A stretch of 64,000 nt of DNA, from the NCBI GenBank assembly GCA_004335835.1, contig RWJK01001977.1, positions 111,341 through 175,340 of the forward strand. The letters are read 5' to 3'. The position numbers and the translations under genes are program-made. Below the pieces are notes generated by a model that saw only the letters and a list, made by a program, of their open reading frames with translations, searched no databases and had not been told where the DNA came from. Source of the DNA: Scenedesmus sp. ARA3. Lineage: Eukaryota > Chlorophyta > Chlorophyceae > Sphaeropleales > Scenedesmaceae. Positions 1-11,966 of this stretch are shown piece by piece (the first letter of the stretch is position 1; each line of letters begins with the position of its first letter).

Positions 1-266
1 GCTGAGCTTGCTGGTGCTGCCCTAGCTCAGCAAACCTGCACACCCAGCTCCTCACAGCCTGCAATGCATAGAGACAAGCACAAGCCCTTGCCGAGCAATG
101 GCAGCCACGTGCAAAGGGGTGCTCACCTGCAGGTGTTATCAGCAACCACCCTGCTGAACATGTCCAGAATTCATGTCAGCCTTTGCACATGCCCACTGGC
201 ATATGCTGCACGCTGGTGCGACATGAAAACATCTTAAACATTGAATTTGTTGCGATGCTGCCGCAG

Positions 267-701
267 GCCACATCATGGCGGCGGCCAATGCCTTCAAATG
301 ACAGCCACAACACACCCGGCAGCAGCAGCAAGACCAGCGGCAGCTACGCGTCCCGCCCAGCATCCGCAGGAGGCAGCAGCGCATACGCGAGGATGATGCA
401 GCACCACGCGCAGCAGCTGCAGCAGCAACAGCAGCAGCAGATACGGCCAGCAATGCCTGCAGGCTTCAATGTAGTAGAAGCGCAAGCACTGTTAGATCAC
501 CGCTGGACTGACATTTGCCAGCAGGGCCTGCAGCCTACATGTACTTGTAAAGAAGAGGCAGCAGCAGAGGATGCAGCAGCAGCAGCGGGAGCAGCAGCAG
601 GAGGCGAGGAGCTTGCAGGAAAGCACGGCAGCAAGTTCCTGCAAGAGCTGAAGGCAGCAGCAGACAGCCGGACAGCTGACGGTGCCTGGGACGACCCATA
701 A
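267..701 (+). CDS. Probable 3'-terminal exon of a gene that starts left of the window
   Basis: An open frame follows a plausible acceptor (ctgccgcag, ending at 266) and ends at TAA 699-701. It encodes about 144 residues: a basic Ser/Gly-rich start, a poly-Gln stretch after residues AYARMMQHHAQQ, a short less biased segment (FNVVEAQALLDHRWTDICQQ), then Ala/Glu-rich sequence ending DGAWDDP. No known domain is visible. The codon use (GCA, CAG, AGC) matches the certain genes of the window, which favours real coding sequence. Upstream exons lie outside the window or are not recognisable in bases 1-266. A TGTAA at 1388-1392 could serve as its polyadenylation signal but is distant. The frame could instead be a chance low-complexity ORF. 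Confidence 0.33.
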   Translation, partial: ATSWRRPMPSNDSHNTPGSSSKTSGSYASRPASAGGSSAYARMMQHHAQQLQQQQQQQIRPAMPAGFNVVEAQALLDHRWTDICQQGLQPTCTCKEEAAAEDAAAAAGAAAGGEELAGKHGSKFLQELKAAADSRTADGAWDDP

Positions 702-1628
702 CCTGCTTCCGCTGGAGCTTGTGATGCGCATGCCGTGTTTTTGCGGTCGAGAAATGGTAGTGACGTGCACCTGGCGTCGTGGAGGTTTGGGCGCATGGTC
801 TGTGACAGTAGTTGCCATTTGATGCAAGGTAGTGTCGGAGCTGTATGGCTTGTGTTGGCATTCGTCACTTGTCAGCCAGGGCGAGGTTGTCCGCAGGCAG
901 AGCAGTGGTTGCCGTGGTTGCATGTTGCATGTTGCTAAGGGTCACAAGCAGACAGCTGATGGATGGTCAACCTGGAGCAGTTGCGGAGGCGGTGCTTGAT
1001 GGTCGCCCTGCAGCAGATACGCTTAGTCATATGCAGTGTGCTGCTGGTGCCGTGACTGTGTCGTTCAACGCTTTGTTGCACACCACTGCATGCGTGCGCT
1101 GGTATGCATTGCTCGGCTGCTTGCAGCTGGCTTTGAATATGGGTGCTGCATGGGCAGCAGCGGCCATGCGTCTCGAAGAGGGTCCGCCACCGCTGCACGT
1201 GGAAGCGCTTCCACTGCTAGCAGTAGCACTGCTTGTAGGAATGGCAGTCGCTGACATGGCGGGTGGTGACTGTTTTGGATGAAGGGCAAGTGTGTGGTTG
1301 CCTCTACTGTGGAGATGATGCCTCCAGTTGCTGGTCTGCTTTGGCTCAGGCTGGGAGAAATGTGAGAGTGGCAAGTGGTGGCCTCTCTGTAACATGTTAC
1401 ACTTTGCTTGCATCCCCCGCAGAACCCTTGCTGTCTGCCAGAGCACAACAGATGTCCAGATAGCTGGGCTCGATGAATGAGGCAGAGACAAGCCTTGCAT
1501 GATTTTGATGCAGATATTGAGGGCCCCCTCTTGCTGAAACACTGCTGTGCACTTGCACACCAGCACACTGTGCACCTGCACACCACCTGACCCAACGGAG
1601 AAGTGGCCACGATCCGATTAAAGCCACA
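702..1628. other. No supported gene
   Basis: This stretch has short overlapping ORFs on both strands with no protein-like pattern. The longest, on the plus strand at 845-1282, has no family resemblance. It probably holds the 3' untranslated region of the left-hand gene and the promoter side of the bL21 gene. Confidence 0.4.
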
Positions 1629-1634
1629 TATAAG
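1629..1634 (+). promoter_or_regulatory. TATA-like box upstream of bL21
   Basis: TATAAG lies 81 bp before the chosen ATG at 1710, a spacing that leaves room for transcription start about 30 bp downstream and a short 5' leader. No other promoter element was recognised. Confidence 0.4.
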
Positions 1635-1709
1635 AGTACTGGAACTGATAAGCAGATTGGTTTCCTGGACGTGTAGCTCACGCAGATAGTGCATAGGCTG
1701 CTAGCACAG

Positions 1710-2681
1710 ATGAAGCGGAGCGCAGCACTCGCTTTGCAAGCGTTGCTGCCGTCGCGATGCAGCCCAACAGCATCAAAAGCTCTCAGCACACTACTCGAAG
1801 CAGCTGCTCCATCCAGCTGCCGAGTACGGCACGTGGCAGTTGCACAGCAGCAGCAGCAGCAGCAGTCCTGCAGTAGCAGCTTGATCACTCCCCCAGCTTG
1901 GTCCTTCGGCAGCGTACGGCACATGGCAGGCAGAAGCGGACACAAGCTGTCTCTGAAGCGGGCTAACAACCAAGCCAGCTGGGCAGCGGTGCAGCCGTTC
2001 CTAGAGCAGCGCCAGCCTGACCAAGCAGCAGCGGCAGCAGCAGCAGCAGCAGCAGCAAAGTCGCAGCAAATACAGTCAGCTATCCCGCCACTGCCGCAGC
2101 TGCAGGAGCCGGAGCACAACCGCAAGATAGGCTGCATCACTGGGCCCTACAGCATAACACGCCAGGCCGCCTTTGCAGTTGTGGAGTCAGGCGGCTCGCA
2201 GTTCAAGGTGACCCCGGATGATGTAATCTACCACAACAAGATCCCCGGCGTAACGGTTAATGATGTCATCGAATTCGGCAAGGTGCTGCTCATCGGCACT
2301 GCACAGGAGACTGCCATCGGTAGGCCCTTCATCCCAGGTGCTACTGTCATTGCAGCAGTGGAGGAGACGCTAAAAGATGCCAAAGTGCATGTGTTCAAAA
2401 AGAAGCCCCGGAAGGGCTACTCAAAGCTTAAGGGGCACCGTAGCCACATCACTGCGCTGCGTATCCTGGAGCTGCGGGCTCCAGGCATGCAGCTGCCAGC
2501 AGCAGCAGAGGCGGCAGCAGCAGCGGCGCCACAGCTTGCAGCAGGAAAGGAGAGCAGTCAGCAGCTAGCAGCAGCACCTGTGCGCAGCTTGGGCGCAGGG
2601 GATGATGATGCGCGGCCTGCTGTCAGCGGCATTCGTGGGATCGGCCCCAGCGGCGGCAGGCAGCAACAGCCGAAGCAGTGA
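1710..2681 (+). CDS. MRPL21: Organellar ribosomal protein bL21 (probably mitochondrial)
   Basis: A single-exon gene of 323 residues. Residues about 152-256 form a complete bL21 domain: AFAVVESGGSQFKV, then DDVIYHNKIPGV, KVLLIG, GRPFIPGATVIAAV, and the basic C-terminal signature VFKKKPRKGYSKLKGHR ending in ILEL. bL21 sits on 23S-type rRNA in the large subunit of bacterial-type ribosomes. About 150 residues precede the domain: an Arg/Ser/Ala-rich start without acidic residues in its first 30, as in mitochondrial presequences, then a Gln run and an Ala run. A 68-residue Ala/Gly-rich tail follows. The ATG at 1710 is used because the frame upstream has no ATG. A plastid destination cannot be excluded from sequence alone. 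Confidence 0.9.
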   Translation: MKRSAALALQALLPSRCSPTASKALSTLLEAAAPSSCRVRHVAVAQQQQQQQSCSSSLITPPAWSFGSVRHMAGRSGHKLSLKRANNQASWAAVQPFLEQRQPDQAAAAAAAAAAAKSQQIQSAIPPLPQLQEPEHNRKIGCITGPYSITRQAAFAVVESGGSQFKVTPDDVIYHNKIPGVTVNDVIEFGKVLLIGTAQETAIGRPFIPGATVIAAVEETLKDAKVHVFKKKPRKGYSKLKGHRSHITALRILELRAPGMQLPAAAEAAAAAAPQLAAGKESSQQLAAAPVRSLGAGDDDARPAVSGIRGIGPSGGRQQQPKQ

Positions 2682-2712
2682 GCCTAGCAGCGCTCTTGCT
2701 CAGCAGCAGCAA

Positions 2713-2717
2713 TGTAA
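2713..2717 (+). terminator. Putative polyadenylation signal TGTAA for bL21
   Basis: TGTAA, the signal used by green algae, occurs 31 bp after the stop codon. That is closer than usual, so a downstream signal may be used instead. Confidence 0.3.
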
Positions 2718-4771
2718 GCGCAGCGGTGTCCGCAAGTCACCTTCAAAGTGAGTGTGTCATGTGGCTCCCAAAAGCACATCAATAGCATCTAGCGCACTGT
2801 GCAGAATGCAGCTGCTGTGGTGTTTTATTGCTGCACCCACTGCGTCATTCGCAGATGGCAGGCTGTTATGTGCAGACTGTGGCTTGGCCTTGTTTTAGGA
2901 AACCTGCCAGGAAGCGAGGGGCTGCGGGCTGAGCAGCGCAATGTTTTTGTTGCTTGCGACGCAGCATTGCATTGAATATCAAGCTGCTGCACTGGCAGTT
3001 GTTGTTGTAGCTAGCAGCTACATGGGCAGTTGCATAAAGTGCCAGTGCTGTGCGCCAGTGCTGGTCGTAGAGGTCTCAAGATTGCAGCTGAGGCGCAGTA
3101 TTTGTTGGCACCTAACGTGAGGCTGTTCAGCTGCGCACCTCTGCATGGGTCTGGCTGTGCTGCTGTGCATGCCTTCAAGCCTGCCAGAGCCAACAGCAGC
3201 GCTACTTTTGACCGTGAGATTGCAAGGTTGCGCATTGCTAACAGACACTGCTCTGCGCTGTCACAGCAGGGAAATGGTTTCATTTTGTGCGGCGCACGTG
3301 CGAGCAGTTGTATGGTCATACCCATATACAATGCTTTACGCACAGCATTATGCGTTGCACCTGCAGCTGTTGTCACCTGTATTACATCACATATGCTGAC
3401 CCCGCGTTGCCGTGGCTTGATTGGTAACAAGGTGATGATGCTGGCTGCTTGTTCATTGCGTGATATCAGCGCTGGTAGGGCTATGCAGCTGCTGATGCCG
3501 GCGTGTTGTGCTGTGTGCGCAGCATGCTGGTTGCAGCAGCATAGGAACCACTGTCAGCTTGAAAGGGTCGACCATTATGATGCCATCAGCCCACAGATAC
3601 ACAATGGTAATGAGTTGCAGGTAGTACACTTACAGGGCCATGATACCCGTGTCTACAAACATGCATAATTAAGTGCCCCAACAACCTTTTCTTTAATCTC
3701 ACACCCAACAGTGTTTCACTGCGAGTGTGCTGGCTATAGGCAAGCACCGAGCATGGCATGTGTTACTCAGGGTTCAGCAACCACAGAGCAGTGCACAGCA
3801 ACAGCAGAGCGCTGCAAATCACAGACTACATAATCCAGAACCCCAGACGCCCGGCATGACATGGCCACACTCCAACTTGGAGCAGCAGGCGTCACGCCAC
3901 CAATGTACTGAGCACTGTCGCTTGCAGCCAGCTGCCATGCCATCATGCGTATATAATGGCTGCGGGCTGTGACAGCCTATCAAGCGGCTTCACTGATAAC
4001 ACGATGGCATGGCAACAAACATTCGGTTGAACCATAACCTACGCCAGCCTTACTTGAAGCAAACAGCCAGCGCATCAAGCGCACCGATCCCCCCGTCACC
4101 AACACTGCAACATGCAGCTGGCCTCAGCCCTTGTTGCCAACACACTGCAGGCATACGGCACCGCAGGCGCAGCTTAACTCCCGCCTCACACCCTATCACA
4201 CCTGTCAAAGATTGTTCCGGAAAATGCATTGCTGCCTGTCCAGAAGAACACTGTGTACAACTGCCCAACACTTGCTATTGTACAAGAAAGCACACAGCCG
4301 CATGCCCCAACTTTAGGCGCTTCCAGATACACCGCTGGGAAATGCGCTGCTGAGCACCTCCAGCCGCCGCGGCAGCACAACGCAGCTGCTGCATCGCCCC
4401 CGGCCACACACCATGCTAGCGACCGCACACGCCGCAGAGCCTCTGCACAGAAAGGCTGCAGGGAAGCCTAACGATGCATGGTATGCCTTGCGCTGCCATT
4501 AGTTGTGCCACATGCAAGCCAGTTGCTACTGCTGCTGCTGCAGCCGTGCAAGCCGCTCGCTCCGATCCCACCATCCAATGCCCACACAACCACCGCAATT
4601 GCATCGGGCAGGCAGACGTCGTGCGCAGTACTTGCGCTTCCGCTGATGCACACGCATACGCATGCGCCTGTCAAGCGAGACTGCCCACCCTCCTTCCTGC
4701 CTCATCCCTGCTCCCAACACTTGCCTATACCTTAACCTGACAAGGCGGCACCTGCGCAAGCTGCTCCCAGC
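2718..4771. other. Intergenic region, no firm gene
   Basis: This region lies between the bL21 gene and the convergent TLC gene. It contains ORFs of up to 212 codons (plus strand 3030-3668) with no domain, no repeats and poor codon bias. The only promoter-like signal is TATATAA at 3950-3956, followed 52 bp later by an ATG at 4009 that opens a 114-codon frame. That frame is Pro/Thr/His/Cys-rich, resembles nothing I know, and is not annotated as a gene. Confidence 0.4.
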
Positions 4772-6954
4772 CTACTCTGCCTTGAGTGCTGCACCATTCG
4801 TGCCTGCTGCTGCTGCTGCTGCTGCCACCTTTGCCGGCTTACTGCTTTCCTCCTCTTCATCTCCCGCCGGACCTCCCATCGCAATCTTCACGATCTTCAC
4901 AAACCAGAACAGCTGCAGGCTGTAGATGAACAGCAGCAGCCCGTTTGTAATGTAATAGCTAAGCAGCGGCATCGCGCGCCCGTCCAGCAAGCCAGGCTTA
5001 ATCAGCGCCAGCGGCGGCGCCAGCACTCGGCACAGCAGGAATGACAGCGCAAAGGACTTGAAGGCTGCATCTTTGAGGCTTGCGAGGCCCGGAAAGGCTG
5101 CTTCCGCATAGTTGAGGGCCTTGGCGCTGTGCAGCAGCGTGTTGCTGGTGTCTAGCAGGGCTGTGGCCATCAGGCCGTAGCGCCCGAGGCTGTAGAAGTA
5201 GCCGTAGAGCTGCAGGAAAAAGGACAGGAACGTTGCAGAAGGTTGTACATAATGCGTTTCATATGTATGATACGCACACGATAGCAGGTCGGCATGAAGA
5301 CGAATGCATGTACTGATATGGAGGGATGATATGCGTGCGCATGGTTGTGGCTGGCAGTTGCTGCGCTAATATGCTTAGATCCTTGGACATGACGGTCAAC
5401 AGTGGACATGCAATGCATGGCTGTTGCTGGGCATGGCTGTTTTGCAGCTACGCCTGTTGTTAGTGTCACAACGCACTGCCCGCAGCTGTGCTGGCCGCAT
5501 CTCTTGCTGCCGCCGCTGGTTCTGCCAGCAGTGCATGTGTCAGATCTGATCAGCACACTCACCATCATCCACATGGTGATGATGTGGTGCACCACCATCT
5601 CAGTGCTGCAGCAGCAGGCAGCAGTGACAGCAGGCGCGGCAGCATACGCATCAGCACAAAGCACATGCAAGCGCAGGCACAGGCTCAGCTACCCATAATG
5701 CATGACCCGTCGCAAGTATACACTGGACAGCTTCGTGCATTGCAAGTTTGGCTTCCACCATCCATTGTGCTGCCGACCTTGCCTGTACGCCCCAACATAC
5801 CTCTGTGATTAGACAGTTATCAACCACCATCGCATGCAGCACCCACCACCCAGCCCCACCCGCCTCACCTCAGCACGCAGCCCACATGTGTGTATCCAAG
5901 ACTTCCTGCTGCTGCTCATCACCAACGTAAAACCACAACTGCATGCAGCGCCGCTTGCAGATCAACACTCGCCAGCCCCACCCGCCGCCTCACCTGAGCA
6001 TGCAGCCCACATGTCACTGCGTCTACAAAACTCCCGCTGCTGCACACCACTGCTAAAAAGCGCCAATGCATGCAGCACCCACCACCATCCACCCCAACCC
6101 GCAGCCTCACCTGAGCACGCAGCCCACGCGCAGCGCAGTGCAGATCATCTCATACAGGTAGAAGCCAAACACAGTCAGCCACACGAGCTTGAACTGCCGG
6201 CTGACAGATATGGCTGGCCAGCCCGCCAGGCAGCTGTGTGTGCTGAAGGGTGTGCAGCCGCCGTTATCTGTCATTGTTACATGCCAGGCCCAGCTGGTCA
6301 TCAGCAGGGAGGAGGCTGCAATGAAGCTGTTGTTGAAGCAGTTGTATGCCTAAAGCGTGAGGTGTGCAGCAGCAGCAGCAGCAGAGTAGGGATGAGCGCA
6401 GCGACTGAGTATGGGTGAGCAGGCCGCCACAGCGTCACAGCCTCACACAGAGCCTTATGTTTGCATGTGCTGGTCACGCGCACTTGCAGGACAGCTGATG
6501 CAGCGGCACCAGCAAGTTCCTGGCGTAGCATTGCTTTGATTTGAAAGCATGTGGTCTTGTTCTTAAGTGACACAGCAATACGAGAAGTACTACACATCCC
6601 AACAACCTGGTGCACCTGGCAGCTTGAGATGGGGAGATGTGTGTCGGCAATCCGTGCGTGTCGACAAGATCAGCAACTAACATGCACCACAGCATTCAGA
6701 AATCCCACACAAAGGAGCCATTTGGCAAGTTGGGGGCTCACCCGCTTCCGAATCTTTGAGGGGTTGCTGTCTTCGCCCTGCAGGCGAGCCTTGAATGCGG
6801 AGTTGAGGGCTGGCAGCAGCAGCCTCTCACTGGCCAGGCGCACTGCCAGCACGCCCAGAGCAACGTATAGAGCAAACAGCATGTCCACAGGCTGGCCCTC
6901 CAGCGGTGGCATCAGCTGCTGCAGCTGCTGAGGCAGCGAAACTAGCAAGTCCAT
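4772..6954 (-). CDS. TLC-domain (LAG1/ceramide synthase-like) membrane protein
   Basis: Four exons: 6954-6742, 6349-6111, 5605-5563 and 5209-4772, all with GT-AG borders and phases 0, 2, 0; together 310 residues. The protein has a hydrophobic segment near residues 24-48, a basic loop (NPSKIRKR), then a TLC-type core: SWAWHV, GWPAISVSRQFK, FYLYEM, and the Lag1 motif VVHHIITMWMM with the His pair at about 157-158, followed by LYGYFYSLGRYG and LLDTSNTLLHSAKALNY. The last hydrophobic helices lead to an acidic/Ala-rich cytosolic tail. In the family, this His-containing motif catalyses acyl-CoA-dependent N-acylation of sphingoid bases in the ER, so ceramide synthesis is the likely role; TLC proteins with other roles exist. 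The ATG at 6954 is the first in frame. Its second intron contains copies of the exon-2 donor. Confidence 0.85.
5832..6128 (-). repeat. Three imperfect copies of an exon end and its 5' splice site
   Basis: Around the end of TLC exon 2, the block containing the exon end and donor occurs three times. The real GT is at 6110-6109; related donors lie at 5993-5992 and 5868-5867, spaced 117 and 125 bp. The middle copy keeps CTCAG/GTGAGG; the leftmost has CTGAG/GTGAGG. Each is preceded by a C/A-rich stretch on the plus strand (cacccaccac type). Only the real site continues the TLC reading frame from exon 2. Confidence 0.7.
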
Positions 6955-9900
6955 AGCTGCTGCTTGCTGCTGATGGTCCTGCAAGTTGCTGCTGCTGGTC
7001 CTGCTGATGCGGCTCGCACTTGGTGAAAGATTACGGCTTAAACAAGCTCAATTGTACGCCCTGCATTGAAAGTTGACGAGGCGCATGGGGCAGGACGGTG
7101 AATATCCTGCAGTTGGAACGCTGTGCTGAGGTGTGCAGTAGCTCTGGGTGTAACGCCCACCTGTCGCTGTGAACAACTAAGTTCAATTCAAGCAAAACAA
7201 GGGGAGCTGAACTTTCGACAGCAAGATCAAATGAGCTCACTCCGCGACAACAGAACGTGCTACTCATACGCTGTTATTGTAATGCGAAGCGCTCACGAGC
7301 AACTGCCAATTCCAACTGAATTTGCTGCAGTTGTGAATTGCCTCGAGCGTCATTCCCGCACTCTCGTCTGTATTGATGTGGCACCTTGTACCCTAGGGCT
7401 ATCTGGCTGTAGCAGTCCTTGGCCAGTATCAACGTGCCAACCGCTGCTTTGCTGTTGCGAACGGTTTGTTCGGGTCGATTAGCATGTATGTGTATTGTAG
7501 CTGACAGTAGCTGCGCTTGCTGGTTGGAAGCATGTTCAGCAGTTAGTGCTCGACCAATCAGACTCAGGCGCCAAGTCAGCATCATGGTATCCCTTGCACA
7601 GGACGAATGCATGAACTTTCCGCAGCAAATGCTGTGCCATACATTACAGTGACTGGTTCACCAACCTTAGCTGTCAGCAAAGACCAAAACAAGCAAACCG
7701 AACGTCAATGGACGGCGTCCATTGGATGCCATGTCAGGCCGCCTGACATGATGGCATCCTGCACCTGTTCATGGCATGCACGGTCTTGATACTGCAGAAG
7801 AGTATGCTGCAAAACCCCCTTAGAAACCAAAAAAAATCACACTGCCTGTGACAAGCTCACGCTCTCTGGTCCTGATAAATGCACATGCATGGGACACAAC
7901 CGCCTCATTTGACACAGGCCACCAGAGAAGACGAAACATGCACACACGGATGTGAATCTCGGTCGTGCAGCATGTGGTATCCTTACAGTCTAGTTCCTAC
8001 AGGGGTTCAGTAACATGCTGTGTGCACAGCACATTGCCATTTGGCAGCTAGATACAGCATGACCAACCTAGACAGCCACGGTGATGCTTCCCATCATAGT
8101 ACGGAATTCATCGACACGACATTGCAATGACATCACAGATTGCATGCATGGCTAATGGCAAGCAGAACAGGATATAAATAGCCTCGTCCAATGCGTGCAC
8201 CGGCAGACGTGCCCAAAATCAGCAGCCGGTGGCTAGCAAGTGTGGTGGTTGGCTGGCAAGCGACCACACTATCGACAGCACTACTCCAGCTGCGACACTG
8301 CTGTCTGCTGCAGGAACAGTCAGGTGCATGGATGATGCAGCTGCATGGTAGTCACCAGGGACACAGTGGGTCACCAGTAACAGCTAGATGGAAAGCACAG
8401 TACACAAGCTGCTGGAAGGCAGGCAACAGCGGTTCAACCAGCAGACCGGCCGCCCAATTCACGCACAATCAAAGTGAGCTGCCCTGCACTGCATGCTTGC
8501 TGACTAGCATATCAGGGAGAGCACCATGCCCAAAGCTGAGGGTTATCAGGTAACCTAAGTGACAAACTGCTCTCCAAAAACACAAGTGGTGCTTGCCAGA
8601 TTGATTGAGACTGACGGGTTTGGCCGCAGTACACGGGCGCCCCACGACGGGCAGCAATATAATCAGCGCACCAGCATACATACGTTGGTTCAGCCGGCAA
8701 AAGCCACAGACACATCAGGTCAGGTGCTACCTATCACAGTGCAGCACTCACGCCCCTTGCAGTGCGCACAGTGCCAGTGGCAGAGCAACACACTCCTTGG
8801 GGCTAACCTGCTAGAAGCATGCGATACGACGCCTGGCGTAGCTTAAACTGAAACTCACATCTGCATCACGCCTGCAATGGCCATGCCCTGTTTGGCACTC
8901 GAGCATGCGCCACCTCAACTGAAAACGAATGCCAGCAGGTACCTGCACCGGTGCAGTATCACCTGTGTGCCTTTATGACAGCAGCTGCTGTGCCTCATGA
9001 CCGACATCACGCTCAGTCCAACGCATTGTCAGCATAGACAGGCCACATCGGGCCATTTGAGCACCACTGACTGCCCTGACCCCCTGTCGCTGAGCGAGCC
9101 ATGTGCACCAGCTACCTCCTGCCTAGTTAAAAAAAACTGTTGCCGGCGCGCATGCTTCTGCCACAGCAGCTGCAGGCACATGGTGAGGGGCTATGCAAAC
9201 ACGCAACCTGAGCCCAAACACTGCCGCAAATGGCAAAATAACATCAATAGTGACATACAATTTTATGCAGCAGTGTGCAGTGTAACTTGTGCCGGTGCTA
9301 AGCATTGCCTGCCTGTGCCATGCTCGGCAGCTGCCACAAGAACACAGTCAAACACCCACACAACAGTAGTCAGCAGCATGCACCATCAGCATGCATGCCA
9401 TTGCGAGTGCTGTGCAAGTGCAGCTGCAGGAGCACATCAAGTGCTGACACATCGAGATGAAGATGAAAGTACGCACTGGCGGCCGGTCAGAGGCCACTCT
9501 TTGCAAAGCGTGCCCGATCCACATCACAACAGCCTAGACGCACGGAGAGCATCAAGTACTTTGTGCAAGCTACCCAACTGCCTGAAGCAAACATATGAAT
9601 GAGGCAAACATTTGAACGAGGCAATACACAAGGGGGCAGAACACAGCAAGGACGAGAGCTCAACATGTTCCCTGCTACCTGCTCTTTACGACCGCGTAGC
9701 AGAGGATGTCGCTGCTGTTGTTGCCGTTCAACACCTGTTATGGATGCTTGGCGGAAAAAAAAAAACCAAAGTCCTGGCCAAGCGCAACATGTGCATAGCC
9801 CAAAACTGCAGTGCTGGCAGTAACACGGTACAAGGTCACATGCCTACCGTCACACACTGCAGTGTGCTGTCCTGTCCTGATGCTGCCGTAACCGCCTGTT

Positions 9901-10385
9901 GGTGCAAGGTCCACAACTCTGTCGTCATGGACAAACCTTCTGTCAAACACCTTCTGTAGCACCTTCAAACACCCCAAAACATGCTGTGCATGAACAGCAT
10001 CAAGTGCTGCCAGGCCCTACACACTGGATTGCTGCAAAGCCTACAGCCTTCCAATATCTTTATAACACAAGAAGATGCACTGTAAGCCATTGTGTCACGT
10101 CAAGACGGCCCCATCATATGATGAGTCATCTGTCATCAGTCCTGATGCAACGCGTCACAAGTGCTTGTGTGCACAAAAGGGACGACCCACACACCTAGCC
10201 CTACCAGCACAGCAACACACAATGTACAGCAGGGTACCGGCCAGCAGCACTGAACCCCGCCAGTCAAGCACCTCGAGACCGAATGTGCTTTCTACCCTGC
10301 TGCATTGCTGACCGATCGTCACGATAGCCACTACACAAACAATGCCCAGCCAGCACCCGAGCTAAACCACGCAGCGTCGCTTGTG
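6955..10385. other. Large intergenic region between two minus-strand genes
   Basis: It contains the promoter of the TLC gene (no clear TATA) and the 3' flank of the PP2C gene. I see no protein-like frame on either strand. Two adjacent hairpins occur at 7706-7759 (listed separately). A strong TATAAATA occurs at 8173-8180, but the ATG at 8191 is too close to be downstream of a start site and its 120-codon frame has no recognisable content, so it is not called. Confidence 0.4.
7706..7759. repeat. Two back-to-back hairpins
   Basis: CAATGGAC and GTCCATTG (7706-7713, 7717-7724) form a perfect 8-bp stem with a 3-base loop. Directly abutting it, GGATGCCATGTCAGGC (7724-7739) pairs with 7741-7759, leaving a 3-base bulge. 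No gene borders them closely. They could be a relic of a small inverted-repeat element or a structured RNA. Confidence 0.6.
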
Positions 10386-11926
10386 TCACGCCTTGACCTT
10401 CAGAGCCAGCCGACTAGCCGCCGCAGCAGCAGCAGCAACCAAGCGCTGCTGCACTGCAACTCTCACAGCTGCCCCAGTGCCATCCTGACCCCGCTGCAGC
10501 TTGGCTGGTGCAGACAAGCTTGCTACATTGCCCATCCCTGGGCTCTCAGTAGTCACCATGCGCCGCTTCTGGCCCACACAGCTGACATCACCAGCAGCAG
10601 CAGCAGCAGCGGCGGCAGCGGCTGCAAGTGCCGGCAGGCCACATACGCCAGTGGCAGTGCTGCCGCTGCTGGTGCTGCTGCTGCCGCCCGGTTGCATATT
10701 GGCCCAGTCGCGCCACACCTGTGTAAGCGATGCGCGCTGCATGCTCAGGAGAGGGCTGGCAAGGCAGTTGTCCAAGTCGCAGTGCAGCGGCTGCAAAGCA
10801 GCAGAGACTACAAAGGGAGACAGGGAGGTGGAAACGCTCCTGGCTCTCAAGCCAGCCTTGCTCAAGCCTGCAGCTGCAGACTGCTGGCACACGGCAGCCG
10901 CATCCACAGCTGCTTGCTGCTTCTGTTGATGTGCTAGCGGAGCAGGAGCACTCCTGCTGTGCTGCAGAAGTTGCGCCTTGCTGACTGCTGCTGCAGCTGC
11001 TGCTGCTCCTGCCTCCACATGTCTGCCAGCTGCAGCGGAAGCAGCAGCAAAGGGGCTGTTTGATGCTTCATCCCCACTATGCGGCTTGCTTGCTGACTTG
11101 TGAGGCACCCCTGCTGCAGGTGTTGGTGCTGCAGCTGACGAAGCAACAGCTGCGTCTGCTGCTGCTGCGCGGATGATTGCTTTCAAGCGCTCTGCTGCAG
11201 CTGCATTCAGCACAGCCACTGTGTCAGCGCTGCTGCGCTTGCTGCTGACGCACACTTTGGCCACGCTTGCTGCAGCTCTTGTAGTGTCCACAGCATCTGT
11301 GCTGGCAGATGAGTCGTCATCGCTCGCGCACGCGACTGCTGGTGCTGGTGCTGCTGCTGCAGCGGGCTGCTCTGCAACTGCCAGCTCGCCGCTGCTGCTG
11401 CACCGCGGCGTGCTGTTGCTGTTGCTGCTGCTCCTGCAGCTGCTGCCAGCTTGTAAGTCCATGGCCAGCACAGTGATATTGTCGCTGCTGCCGCGTGCCA
11501 GGGCCACTTTTGTCAGCAGCTTTGGCAGCACTGCAGCGACCTGCTGCCTGCTCATGCCTGCTGCAGTGAGCTCCCTCAGTGCATGGCTGACTAGGTCGGC
11601 AGCGTCCTGCAGGCACAACAGTTCCAGCAGCTAGTAAGTTTAACGGCTCCAGCGACCGGCTGCATAGAGCACACTCCACAGAAGCTGATCAAGCCCTACC
11701 GCTACAGTGAAAGCCCCATGCATGCATGCTCATGGTCAGTGCAGCAGCTGCATGAAATCCATCATGTACAGGATGCTAAGGAGCAACTGTTGAGGTTCTG
11801 CAGTTGCTGTTCACGTGCCCTACCTGGTTGCTCAGCACCGCCCACAGCCCGTCACTGGCCAGCAGCAGGAACTCGTCCCCTGGCTGCCTTGCGTAGTGCG
11901 CCACGTCAGGGTCAGCAATCACGCCT

Positions 11927-11966
<40 letters not shown>

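Noticed and set aside
845..1282. 145-codon plus-strand ORF with hydrophobic stretches
   Set aside because: No family pattern, overlaps several equally long ORFs on the other strand, and codon use is unlike the certain genes.
3030..3668. 212-codon plus-strand ORF
   Set aside because: Long only because the region is GC-balanced and stop-poor. The residue pattern is random-looking, with many Cys and His, and no splice-consistent extension.
4009..4353. Possible small gene behind TATATAA at 3950
   Set aside because: The TATA spacing is plausible, but the 114-residue product has no structure or homology I can recognise and no polyadenylation signal close by.
8173..8553. TATAAATA followed by a 120-codon ORF
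   Set aside because: The ATG is 11 bp from the TATA element, upstream of any expected transcription start, and the frame is not protein-like.
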